A DNA stretch of 35,456 nt, taken from IMG/VR virus record IMGVR_UViG_3300032083_001839, positions 1-35,456 of that record. The stretch is one strand, 5' to 3'. Both the position numbers and the translations under genes were made by a program. This DNA is from a virus. Numbering within the stretch: position 1 is the first letter of the stretch; each line of letters opens with the position of its first letter. A model generated the notes under the pieces. It had not been told where the DNA came from. It worked only from the letters and a program-made list of their open reading frames with translations, and did no database searches. This document shows positions 22,386 to 28,612 of the stretch, in pieces.

Positions 22386-23002
22386 TTATATGGAGATCAA
22401 ACTTCAAATTTGATGAACATAAAATAGACAAGATAATTTTAGAAACAACTAAAAATTATTCAGTCATTTCCGAAGAAGATGTGGGTCTCTCATCTTCTTT
22501 TTTTGAGCCTGATCTTTTAAAAAGACCAGAAGCAATTTTTCTGGATACTTACTCTGAAAAAATTGCTTCTGCAATGAAAGATCTTGGACTTTATCATAGA
22601 GCACAGTATTCCTTTGATCATTGGTTGCAAGTATATTCATCAGATATCGCAACGCATAAGGTTCATGATCACTATAGTAGTATGCTTATTTTAAGTTGGG
22701 TTCACTTCATACGCCCAACTGAAGATAAGTGTTTTTATTTTTATGATTCTGAAGCAAATAAAACTTACCCCAAACAAGACAAGGGAGATTTTATAATTTT
22801 TCCATCATGGGCTTTACATGCAGTCTCTGGAAAAAAAGGTAGGTCTGTTATTGCTGGAAATATTGTTTTGAATGAATTGTATAGTAGAGAGAATCGTCAT
22901 GAGGACTTATGTCATATGAATGAAATGATTGACGATGAGACCATTATATCAAAAAGAAAAATGGTCAATTCAACTGTTGATTGGGAATCATTTTTATTTT
23001 AA
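22382..23002 (+). CDS. 2OG-Fe(II)-oxygenase-like protein
   Basis: A 206-residue protein. The middle contains VHDHYSSMLILSWVHFIRP with a possible HxH pair, then FYFYDSEANKTYPKQDKGD, and the strand FIIFPSWALHAVSGKKG with the distal histidine, followed by RSVIAGNIVLN with the arginine. The order H-x-H ... H ... R is that of the 2OG-FeII_Oxy_5 group. It follows the small post-nrdB gene by 4-nt overlap, so it is probably early. It differs clearly in sequence from the other oxygenases in the window, so it is not a recent duplicate. Substrate unknown. Confidence 0.65.
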   Translation: MIIWRSNFKFDEHKIDKIILETTKNYSVISEEDVGLSSSFFEPDLLKRPEAIFLDTYSEKIASAMKDLGLYHRAQYSFDHWLQVYSSDIATHKVHDHYSSMLILSWVHFIRPTEDKCFYFYDSEANKTYPKQDKGDFIIFPSWALHAVSGKKGRSVIAGNIVLNELYSRENRHEDLCHMNEMIDDETIISKRKMVNSTVDWESFLF

Positions 23003-23015
23003 TAACCTCTTTTTT

Positions 23016-23023
23016 TATAAATA
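23016..23023 (+). promoter_or_regulatory. T4-type late promoter
   Basis: TATAAATA directly follows a T-run, 28 nt before ATG 23052. Exact late box match. Confidence 0.7.
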
Positions 23024-23051
23024 AAAGCAGGAAAAAGTTGTTTCAAAAAAA

Positions 23052-24467
23052 ATGCAGCCCTCTAATCAATTAAAAGGACTAGTTGAGTCATATAATTCGG
23101 TATATGCCAACAGACAAGAACTCGAAGAAGCAAAGGTAGTTGCCGAGAGTGTCATCAACTCTGTAGGCGTATATATGGTTGAACAGGGCTATACTGAGTC
23201 CGATGTATCAGATTTCTTTAAGACTTCATCAATCGCTAAAATTGATGATGTATTTGAAGAGTCACTTCATTCACAAACAGTTTATTCCCATCTAAACGAG
23301 TCACTTCTATTTGAAACTCATCTAAGATATATTCCTGGTGCCATGGCAACCAGAATGAAAAATGAGTCTCCTGAGCTTGTGAATCAACTTTCTCAACAGA
23401 TTGTTGAGTTCATTAAGCTCCAAGGCGGAAAGACTGGAGAGAAAGCTGGTCGAGGGATTCGTAGATTTGTTGGCGGCGCCGCCAAAGACGCTATTAATTT
23501 AGGCAAAGGTGCCGTTGATGTTGCTGGAGCAGGGCTTCAAGGTCTTGCTGGTCAGAAAACCACTTCTAAGAATCCTCTTGCAAGAGCACAAAATGCTCTT
23601 GGTAGAGGCGTCACCGCCCCTGCTAGAACTACCGCTGGTTTTCTTGGTGGTGTTGCTCGCGGTTTAATGGGTAGTGGATCAAAATCCAAGTCAAAACCTG
23701 CTGTTAAAACTGGCTCTGATACTAAAGCTCAAGGCAGCGGATCCTCAGATAGTGGTTCCTCAGGTAGTGGTAGTGGTTCCTCAGGTGGATCATCCAGACC
23801 TGCAGTTGCAGCAAAACCTGCAAAACCTGCACTTTCTGCGAAAGATACTGCAAGCAACGCTAAGTATGCCAGTTTAAGAAAGTCTGATCCTGCTGCTGCT
23901 AAGAAGTTTGGTATGGCTGCATCCAAGGCAAAGTTTGGATCTAACAAGCCCAAAACTACTAATCCTTTGATGTCTTCTCCTGCATCAAAAGCACCTTCTG
24001 GAAGATCTGCAATCAAGTCAAGTCGTTTGAGTGCTGCATTGGATGGAGTTAAGAAGGTCAAGAAGGAGTCCAGTGAACTAGACCTAGTTCTTCAGCACCT
24101 CGTCTCTGAGGGCATCGCAGACTCCCTACAAGGCGCTCTAGTCATGGTTGAGGGAATGAGTGATGAATTCATCAACAGCATCATTGAGCAGGCTCAGATG
24201 GGTTCTGCGATGGTTGAATTCCTAATCCAGAACGGTGAGGCTGAAACCATTGAGGAAGCACAATACATCATCTCCCAGTTAGACGAAGAGAACATTGATC
24301 TTCTTATTCAGAGTATTACTGAAGGTCCAGCACTACAGAATACAATCAAAACTCTTGAAACCAAGAGAGATACGATGGACAAAATGAGACCTGGAAGTTC
24401 TAACAGTGGCAAGGGTCAGTCTGTTGGCGCTGCTCTGTATAAGGCATATCAGAGAGGAAAAGTCTGA
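23052..24467 (+). CDS. Large cyanophage virion-associated protein with low-complexity linker
   Basis: A 471-residue protein. Residues 1-115 are helical (QPSNQLKGLVESYNSVYANR). Residues 130-215 are rich in Gly, Ala and basic residues (RGIRRFVGGAAKDA). Near 228-250 is a Ser/Gly linker (SGSSDSGSSGSG), then an Ala/Lys region. The C-terminal part has two related helix-turn units, QHLVSEGIADSLQGALVMVE and EFLIQNGEAETIEEAQYIIS, each followed by an acidic-isoleucine stretch; related units occur in other cyanophage structural proteins. It has its own late promoter and a terminator after it, so it is an independent late gene. A tail or capsid role is inferred, not shown. Confidence 0.6.
   Translation: MQPSNQLKGLVESYNSVYANRQELEEAKVVAESVINSVGVYMVEQGYTESDVSDFFKTSSIAKIDDVFEESLHSQTVYSHLNESLLFETHLRYIPGAMATRMKNESPELVNQLSQQIVEFIKLQGGKTGEKAGRGIRRFVGGAAKDAINLGKGAVDVAGAGLQGLAGQKTTSKNPLARAQNALGRGVTAPARTTAGFLGGVARGLMGSGSKSKSKPAVKTGSDTKAQGSGSSDSGSSGSGSGSSGGSSRPAVAAKPAKPALSAKDTASNAKYASLRKSDPAAAKKFGMAASKAKFGSNKPKTTNPLMSSPASKAPSGRSAIKSSRLSAALDGVKKVKKESSELDLVLQHLVSEGIADSLQGALVMVEGMSDEFINSIIEQAQMGSAMVEFLIQNGEAETIEEAQYIISQLDEENIDLLIQSITEGPALQNTIKTLETKRDTMDKMRPGSSNSGKGQSVGAALYKAYQRGKV
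23751..23786 (+). repeat. 15-bp direct repeat coding the Ser/Gly linker
   Basis: AGTGGTTCCTCAGGT occurs at 23751-23765 and 23772-23786, 21 bp apart and in frame. It encodes SGSSG-type linker units and may vary by replication slippage. Confidence 0.8.
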
Positions 24468-24487
24468 TTCTCAATCAATTTTCTGAA

Positions 24488-24514
24488 GGGGGCCTTGACA
24501 GGTCCCCTTTTTTT
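24488..24514 (+). terminator. Intrinsic terminator with TTGACA as its loop
   Basis: GGGGGCC (24488-24494) pairs with GGTCCCC (24501-24507), one G-T wobble, closing a six-base loop that is exactly TTGACA. Seven Ts follow (24508-24514). Confidence 0.85.
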
Positions 24515-24523
24515 ATGTACAAT
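24495..24523 (+). promoter_or_regulatory. Sigma70-type early promoter with its -35 in the terminator loop
   Basis: TTGACA (24495-24500), 17 nt including the terminator 3' arm and T-run, then TACAAT (24518-24523). It lies 23 nt before ATG 24547. Confidence 0.75.
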
Positions 24524-24546
24524 TGCCTTGTTAGAGGTAAAGAGGG

Positions 24547-24711
24547 ATGAACAAAGCTAAGCTTAAAGTATTAGTAATGGCTCTCAAAGAGATCATTGAA
24601 GAACTTGAGTCTGAAGTTTATTCAGATACAGAATCATATACGGCACCAGTCGAAGGAATGGTTGGTGATTATGATGAAATATTTGATGACGATGATGGTT
24701 ATCCAGACTAA
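24547..24711 (+). CDS. Small acidic protein, 54 aa
   Basis: ATG 24547, preceded by an AGAGG site and by the 24495 promoter. It reads MNKAKLKVLVMALKEIIEEL, an amphipathic helix, then a strongly acidic tail with YDEIFDDDDGYPD. Acidic small early proteins of phages often bind host transcription or nuclease proteins, but here nothing shows a target. I recall this layout, a leucine-rich helix plus YDExFxDDDGY, from several marine T4-like phages. The gene stops 29 nt before the GIY-YIG gene. Confidence 0.7.
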   Translation: MNKAKLKVLVMALKEIIEELESEVYSDTESYTAPVEGMVGDYDEIFDDDDGYPD

Positions 24712-24740
24712 CTAAATATTTTTAGTTTAGTCATGATTAT

Positions 24741-25232
24741 GTGGCAGAAAGTAAAGAATATGAGAATCCCTGGATCTATTGTGGCAGCGTCTTTGACGGG
24801 AGTCTTATTGGGGGTAACCATGGTTTTGTTTACAAGATCACCTGTAGCATCACCAATCGTTCCTACATTGGAAGAAAATACTTCTGGCAAAAACGAAAGC
24901 CTAGAAGTAGTACTAATACTGTCAAGCGGCGAAGAGTTACTAGTGAAAGTGACTGGAGAAAGTACTATGGTAGTTGTCCAGAGCTTAAAGAGGATATTAA
25001 ACAGTATGGACGGGAGTCTTTTGCTAGAGAAATCCTCTCCTTACACCTCACCCCTGGAAAAGTCAACTATGAAGAGACTCGTCAACTCTTCATCAATAAT
25101 GTCCTGACCGAGGCCCTTGACAACGGCACCCCTGCCTTCTATAATAGCAACATTCTTGGAAGGTACTACCGCAAAGATTATTTTAATTATGATAAAACGA
25201 ACTCTGGCATTGACAGCACTGACACTCACTAG
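24741..25232 (+). CDS. GIY-YIG-family endonuclease-like protein
   Basis: A 163-residue protein with a GTG start. The GIY-YIG core is GFVYKITCSITNRSYIGRK, where FVY takes the GIY place and YIG is intact, followed by an arginine. A basic insert (KRRRVTSESDW), KYYGSCPEL, the helix YGRESFAREILSL with the catalytic glutamate, and FYNSNILGRYY with the conserved asparagine complete it. It resembles a stand-alone nuclease common in T4-like marine phages rather than an intron homing enzyme, since no intron is seen here. Mobile Seg-type behaviour is possible. Its last 44 nt overlap the next gene and its 3' end holds a consensus early promoter. Confidence 0.75.
   Translation: MAESKEYENPWIYCGSVFDGSLIGGNHGFVYKITCSITNRSYIGRKYFWQKRKPRSSTNTVKRRRVTSESDWRKYYGSCPELKEDIKQYGRESFAREILSLHLTPGKVNYEETRQLFINNVLTEALDNGTPAFYNSNILGRYYRKDYFNYDKTNSGIDSTDTH
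25117..25145 (+). promoter_or_regulatory. Perfect sigma70 consensus promoter inside the GIY-YIG gene
   Basis: TTGACA (25117-25122), exactly 17 nt, TATAAT (25140-25145). It lies 43 nt before ATG 25189 and would express the lysozyme-like gene early. Confidence 0.8.
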
Positions 25233-25770
25233 TTCTGCTTGTGCGTACCCCTCTATTACAGAGATTGCTGATCCACCAGTAATAGAAGCACCAGTTGTCC
25301 AGTATGAACCTAATTGGAAGTGCGAAGACTGTACACCTGCAGAACAATATGTTCTTGCACAGTTACAAGAACTAACACTTATCAAAGATCGTAATGCTCT
25401 TGCTACGATCATGGGTAACATCAAGCAGGAGAGTAAGTTCATTTCTAATATCTGCGAAGGTGGCGCTCGCGTCTCATATACAGAATGTAAGGCTGGAGGA
25501 TTTGGTCTGATTCAATGGACTAGTATCGGTCGCTACAGAGGTCTTGGCAACTTCTGTGCTAAATATCAATGCGATCCCTCTTCTCTCGAAGGTCAAGTTC
25601 GCTGGATGATTAACGAACCTATTTTCCAACGTGTTCTTCCTGTATTTGAAGGGCATGATCAAAGTATTTCTTATTATATGCGGCCTGCATATACATGGTT
25701 GGGATGGGGTATCAAAGGAAATCGAGAATTGTATTCTTACGATTACGCTAAAAAACTAAATTGGTCTTAA
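25189..25770 (+). CDS. Exported lysozyme-like protein (Phage_lysozyme2 type)
   Basis: A 193-residue protein. MIKRTLALTALTLTSSACAY is a signal peptide: basic N-terminus, hydrophobic core, and a small-residue ACA cleavage site; the cysteine is a weak lipobox alternative. After a proline-rich stretch and a CEDC pair, the domain NALATIMGNIKQESKF with the glutamate, GFGLIQWTSIGRYRGL, and GQVRWMINEP match the tail-lysozyme family (PF18013-like). ATG 25189 is chosen because it sets the signal peptide and fits the promoter spacing. Being exported and driven by an early-type promoter is unusual for a lytic enzyme; it could remodel or weaken the periplasmic wall. The GIY-YIG overlap is 44 nt. Confidence 0.75.
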   Translation: MIKRTLALTALTLTSSACAYPSITEIADPPVIEAPVVQYEPNWKCEDCTPAEQYVLAQLQELTLIKDRNALATIMGNIKQESKFISNICEGGARVSYTECKAGGFGLIQWTSIGRYRGLGNFCAKYQCDPSSLEGQVRWMINEPIFQRVLPVFEGHDQSISYYMRPAYTWLGWGIKGNRELYSYDYAKKLNWS

Positions 25771-25776
25771 TAAAAA

Positions 25777-26547
25777 ATGGTATACGAAATCAGAGAAAAT
25801 TTTTTTGATGCCGAAACTCAAAAAAATATTAATACCAGAGTATATGATCCAGAACTACCTTTAGACAATGATTTTGAAGGAAAAGATATTGAAAGTTATG
25901 TTCCAACTACGTTGGTAACATATATGGGTCCAGAAAGATTCTACCCAGTAATTTTAAAAAAACATTTGGATGGTGAAGAATTTGAAATGAGCATCGAGCT
26001 GCTAGTCGATCTCTTTGAATATGAGGGTATTGATTGCCCTAGAGAGAAATTAGTTGCAGCACTATCTCAGGATGATTTAGATCTAAGTCTAGAACAGACA
26101 GTTGCATTTGATGTTGATGATAATGAGGATCTAGAAGTTGATCTGGAAATTCCAGATCCTAGTAACTTTATTCCTCGCGAAGAAGTATTATATAAATCTT
26201 TGGTTAAAAAAATTGGAGATGAGTTTCCTAAGTATAAGGATTACTTTCCCTATTTTGCTGTAATCAGAAGTATGGATACTTGGGACTTTGATAGTTTTCA
26301 TAAGTCTGAAAAAGAACATACGACCTTTGTTTACTTTACAAATTTAGAATATGATATTGATAGAAGGGGAAGCTTAGATTTTCTGGTCGGAGAAAATGAT
26401 ATAGATTCAATTTTACCATTACCAAACAGACTCGTTAGATACGATTCTACAAGCACAATTAGACATAATCCTTTTGTCCATCTTGAAGAAAAACCAGATT
26501 TTCAAAGATATGTTATTGAACTAAGATATGAGGTTCCATTTGAATAG
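25777..26547 (+). CDS. Possible oxygenase-fold protein, acidic N-terminal domain
   Basis: A 256-residue acidic protein. Residues 1-130 include a VPTTLVTYMGPERFYPVILK stretch and an acidic segment (VDDNEDLEVDLEI). From about 165 the pattern is FPYFAVIRSMDTWDFDSFHK, EHTTFVYFTN, GSLDFLVGEND, LPNRLVRYDSTSTIRHNPF with a histidine, then RYVIELRYEV. The RHN and RYVIELRY blocks resemble the distal H and R of 2OG oxygenases, and SFHKS would be an incomplete HxD. If it is an oxygenase-fold protein, it may lack the standard iron triad. It lies between the lysozyme-like gene and a clearer oxygenase. Confidence 0.5.
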   Translation: MVYEIRENFFDAETQKNINTRVYDPELPLDNDFEGKDIESYVPTTLVTYMGPERFYPVILKKHLDGEEFEMSIELLVDLFEYEGIDCPREKLVAALSQDDLDLSLEQTVAFDVDDNEDLEVDLEIPDPSNFIPREEVLYKSLVKKIGDEFPKYKDYFPYFAVIRSMDTWDFDSFHKSEKEHTTFVYFTNLEYDIDRRGSLDFLVGENDIDSILPLPNRLVRYDSTSTIRHNPFVHLEEKPDFQRYVIELRYEVPFE

Positions 26548-26552
26548 TTTTT

Positions 26553-27092
26553 ATGGATTATAAAATATATAAATCTGAATTGATAGTTGATAATCAAAAT
26601 GAATTTATAAATTTAATTGATCAGGCCTATGATCTTCATCAAGAAGTAATGAATGGTGAAGATTCTACTTGGTCTTATTATAAGTATAATTTTTTCACGT
26701 TAACTGCACCATCACAATTATCACATAAGTTATTCATTGAACTCAAAAATTTAATTAATGAATATATTCCAAGTGATCAATCAAAATGGATGCAGTGTTG
26801 GATCAATTATCATTATCCAAGACAAGTCTTAAACTGGCATAATCATGAGTGGGATTATCATGGATATATAAGTATAGATCCAAAGAAATCAAGGACAGTT
26901 TTCAATGATTATGAGATTGAAAATCAAGTCGGTAACATTTACATAGGCCCTGGATACAGGGAACATAAAGTTGTTGTCGATGAAGATTTTGATACTCCAA
27001 GAATAACTTTAGGGTTTGATATTTATTTGAATAATCCAAATGAAAAAGAAGATCTAAATGAAATGTTCTCATTAATTCCAATTGATGGATAA
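26553..27092 (+). CDS. 2OG-Fe(II)-oxygenase-like protein, 179 aa
   Basis: The metal-binding pattern is WHNHEWDYHGYISIDPKKS, with the HxH pair, then NQVGNIYIGPGYREHKVVV with the distal histidine, and TPRITLGFDIYL with the arginine. Between them the strands alternate as in a double-stranded beta helix. The compact size matches the small cyanophage oxygenases. It starts 5 nt after the previous stop and overlaps the next gene by 8 nt. The codons are AT-rich. Substrate unknown. Confidence 0.65.
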   Translation: MDYKIYKSELIVDNQNEFINLIDQAYDLHQEVMNGEDSTWSYYKYNFFTLTAPSQLSHKLFIELKNLINEYIPSDQSKWMQCWINYHYPRQVLNWHNHEWDYHGYISIDPKKSRTVFNDYEIENQVGNIYIGPGYREHKVVVDEDFDTPRITLGFDIYLNNPNEKEDLNEMFSLIPIDG

Positions 27093-27291
27093 TTTAAGTA
27101 AGTATCAATTTGGAGGCCTTGACAGACATCCTGTTAATGTGTTAAGATTACTGAGTGAACTTGAGGGATCTTCGCAACTTCTCAAGTACATGGGGTTCCA
27201 AGAAGACATGGACACCATCGATGAAATGAAAAAGAGGTACTACAAACTCTATTTCAAACTCAATAAAGAGTTAACAAACAAGGGCAAGTAG
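27085..27291 (+). CDS. Small helical protein whose stop lies inside tRNA-Arg, 68 aa
   Basis: ATG 27085 is preferred to TTG 27082. The product begins MDNLSKYQFGGLDRHPVNVL and continues LRLLSELEGSSQLLKYMGF and a charged helix (DTIDEMKKRYYKLYFKLN). The last three codons and stop (GGC AAG TAG) form the first 10 nt of tRNA-Arg, so gene and tRNA overlap. Processing of the tRNA 5' end by RNase P would cut the message at its last codons, so the two products would be in conflict or balanced. Conserved-looking small cyanophage protein of unknown function. Confidence 0.7.
   Translation: MDNLSKYQFGGLDRHPVNVLRLLSELEGSSQLLKYMGFQEDMDTIDEMKKRYYKLYFKLNKELTNKGK
27119..27148 (+). promoter_or_regulatory. Possible early promoter for the tRNA cluster
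   Basis: TTGACA (27119-27124), 18 nt, TAAGAT (27143-27148). The -35 is perfect with the same CCTTGACA context as other early promoters here; the -10 is weak. Confidence 0.4.
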
Positions 27292-27355
27292 CTCAGTGGA
27301 TTAGAGCAAGGCACTTCTAATGCCTCGGTCGGGGGTTCGAGTCCCTCCTTGCCCG
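27282..27355 (+). tRNA. tRNA-Arg (anticodon UCU)
   Basis: A cloverleaf is seen: acceptor GGGCAAG/CTTGCCC, anticodon loop CTTCTAA with TCT as anticodon, a TTCGAGT T-loop, and discriminator G at 27355. It reads AGA codons, frequent in AT-rich phage genes. No CCA is encoded. It overlaps the preceding CDS by 10 nt. Confidence 0.9.
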
Positions 27356-27357
27356 TT

Positions 27358-27401
27358 GGGGGAGTATATAAAAAGATCTTCTCCTACGCAGAAGCGCCCC
27401 C
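27358..27401 (+). other. Hairpin-forming spacer between tRNA-Arg and tRNA-Asn
   Basis: GGGGG (27358-27362) can pair with CCCCC (27397-27401), and CTTCT (27378-27382) with AGAAG (27390-27394). The 11 bases TGGGGGAGTAT at 27357 repeat the 3' end of tRNA-Asn (27476-27486), so it may be a tRNA relic. No gene is seen in it. Confidence 0.4.
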
Positions 27402-27410
27402 TTTCAATAT

Positions 27411-27483
27411 TCCCCTGTAGCTCAGTTGGTAGAGCAGGTGACTGTTAATCACCCTGTCCCTGGTTCGAGTCCAGGTGGGGGAG
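27411..27483 (+). tRNA. tRNA-Asn (anticodon GUU)
   Basis: Acceptor TCCCCTG/TGGGGGA with two wobble pairs, D-arm GCTCAGTTGGTAGAGC, anticodon stem GGTGA/TCACC with loop CTGTTAA (GTT), and a T-arm CCTGGTTCGAGTCCAGG. Discriminator G at 27483. No CCA is encoded. Confidence 0.9.
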
Positions 27484-27486
27484 TAT

Positions 27487-27557
27487 GCGGGATTAGTTTA
27501 GAGGCAAAACTAAAGGTTTCCAACCTTTCGTCATCGGTTCGATTCCGATATCCCGCT
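27487..27557 (+). tRNA. tRNA-Gly (anticodon UCC)
   Basis: Acceptor GCGGGAT/ATCCCGC is perfect, anticodon stem AAAGG/CCTTT with loop TTTCCAA (TCC), and T-arm ATCGGTTCGATTCCGAT. The D-arm is short. Discriminator T at 27557. It reads GGA codons. It lies 3 nt after tRNA-Asn. Confidence 0.9.
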
Positions 27558-27562
27558 TTACA

Positions 27563-27588
27563 ATATATGAATAAATTTTTTCATATAT
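27563..27588 (+). other. AT-only hairpin after the tRNAs
   Basis: ATATATGAA (27563-27571) pairs with TTCATATAT (27580-27588). There is no following T-run, so it may be a weak terminator or a processing signal for the tRNA transcript. Confidence 0.4.
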
Positions 27589-27630
27589 AAGATTAGTAGA
27601 CATACTAAAAATTTTATATGAAGAGTTAAT

Positions 27631-27879
27631 ATGTTAGTTATAAGATGCAAAATGTGCAATACTGAATTGGCTAGTACAAGTAAAATTCAATGTTGTGGGT
27701 GTCCGAATATGATGAAAATCATAGATGATACTGTCGGGGCACTTGATCTTAACCAAGTGGTTATGACCAATAATGAAAGTAACGTTAAGAAACAAGGACA
27801 TCTGATGTCAGATGATTTACAATACCAAGAGGACCGACGCAAGCGTAAGGTTCGTAAACTAGATTTTGAAATCCGATGA
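27631..27879 (+). CDS. Small zinc-ribbon-like protein, 82 aa
   Basis: It begins MLVIRCKMCNTELASTSKIQ, then CCGCPNM. The CxxC...CCxC set could bind one zinc. The second half is polar and basic (QEDRRKRKVRKLDFE). Such small zinc-ribbon proteins recur in T4-like cyanophages and may contact nucleic acid or host proteins. It is the first gene after the tRNAs and overlaps the next by 4 nt. Confidence 0.7.
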   Translation: MLVIRCKMCNTELASTSKIQCCGCPNMMKIIDDTVGALDLNQVVMTNNESNVKKQGHLMSDDLQYQEDRRKRKVRKLDFEIR

Positions 27880-28091
27880 TTAACCTAGATCAACGCTATC
27901 ACGATTACCTTCACACCAATAAGTGTTTTAACATTGATGGTGTCTGTGAAAAAGTAAGAGCCTATGGTTATACTTGCAATAGTAATGAGATCACTGGTTA
28001 TTATGTTTTAACTGAAAATAAAAAACTATACTATGACATGAGTGAAAGATTTCTTAGGATGGAATCTGTTAAAATTAAATCTGTTAAATAA
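27876..28091 (+). CDS. Small conserved protein, 71 aa
   Basis: ATG 27876 overlaps the zinc-ribbon gene stop by 4 nt. The protein begins MINLDQRYHDYLHTNKCFNI, and has GVCEKVRAYGYTCNSNEITG and ENKKLYYDMSERFLRME, an alpha/beta layout with three cysteines not in a clear metal pattern. A lysine-valine end (KIKSVK). I do not recognise the family. Coupled translation with the previous gene suggests they work together. Confidence 0.65.
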   Translation: MINLDQRYHDYLHTNKCFNIDGVCEKVRAYGYTCNSNEITGYYVLTENKKLYYDMSERFLRMESVKIKSVK

Positions 28092-28108
28092 TACCAATAT
28101 GTAAACTC

Positions 28109-28282
28109 ATGGAACTACAATCATCGGAAAAGCAGTTTACATATGAAATGCTTTCTAGACAAGTTGCCGAGTGTAATGACATCGAGGAAGTAAAAAGTAT
28201 ATTATTACAATATGCTCTACTTTATTTAAAACAACAAGAAGTTTTATCTTCTTTGGGTCCACCTCCTAAAATAACAAACTAA
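28109..28282 (+). CDS. Small helical protein, 57 aa
   Basis: ATG 28109 to TAA 28280-28282. The product reads MELQSSEKQFTYEMLSRQVA, then ECNDIEEVKSILLQYALLYL and a short end (GPPPKITN). It is two amphipathic helices with a F-x-x-x-x-L-x-x-Q-V first helix and a leucine-rich second. This resembles the two-helix shape of NblA, the phycobilisome degradation adaptor, but the similarity is at the level of pattern only. No Shine-Dalgarno is obvious. It sits in a cluster of small early genes. Confidence 0.6.
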   Translation: MELQSSEKQFTYEMLSRQVAECNDIEEVKSILLQYALLYLKQQEVLSSLGPPPKITN

Positions 28283-28286
28283 AAAC

Positions 28287-28565
28287 ATGTCCGACCTAAA
28301 CTTGTCCGATTTAAAATTGGAACGTAAGGAATGCCCTAAATGTGGGGCTGTCTGGATGAACGGTCAACATTACTGGCATACAGGTGCAATGGGATCTGAT
28401 TTGGATCTTGCTGGATTAGTTTGCAACAATCATGGTGACACCAACTGTATCAATCCCCTTAAGGGTACAGAAGGTGGAGACACCTGGGCTGATCGCTTTG
28501 TGGACCTGACAAATGATTTTGCAGATCTCCATAAGAAAATGACTGACGAGTACGAAAAGGATTGA
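28287..28565 (+). CDS. Conserved small cyanophage protein with CPKC motif, 92 aa
   Basis: The protein begins MSDLNLSDLKLERKECPKCG, then AVWMNGQHYWHTG, LDLAGLVCNNHGDTNCINPL, KGTEGGDTWADRF. The CPKC and C-x6-C pairs, with nearby histidines, could hold one zinc. The GGDTW motif is strongly conserved in the family as I recall it, in P-SSM2-type cyanophages. The function is unknown. A perfect sigma70 promoter starts inside its last codons. Confidence 0.75.
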   Translation: MSDLNLSDLKLERKECPKCGAVWMNGQHYWHTGAMGSDLDLAGLVCNNHGDTNCINPLKGTEGGDTWADRFVDLTNDFADLHKKMTDEYEKD

Positions 28566-28590
28566 CATCCGTCCCTCCATCCCTTATAAT
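28562..28590 (+). promoter_or_regulatory. Perfect sigma70 consensus promoter
   Basis: TTGACA (28562-28567), exactly 17 nt, TATAAT (28585-28590), starting at the previous gene's stop codon and 22 nt before ATG 28613. Confidence 0.85.
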
Positions 28591-28612
28591 GATCAGGTAA
28601 TCAATCAAAGCA

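Noticed and set aside
24733-25107. A 124-codon frame overlapping the GIY-YIG gene
   Set aside because: It has no recognisable motifs, while the other frame carries an intact GIY-YIG pattern.
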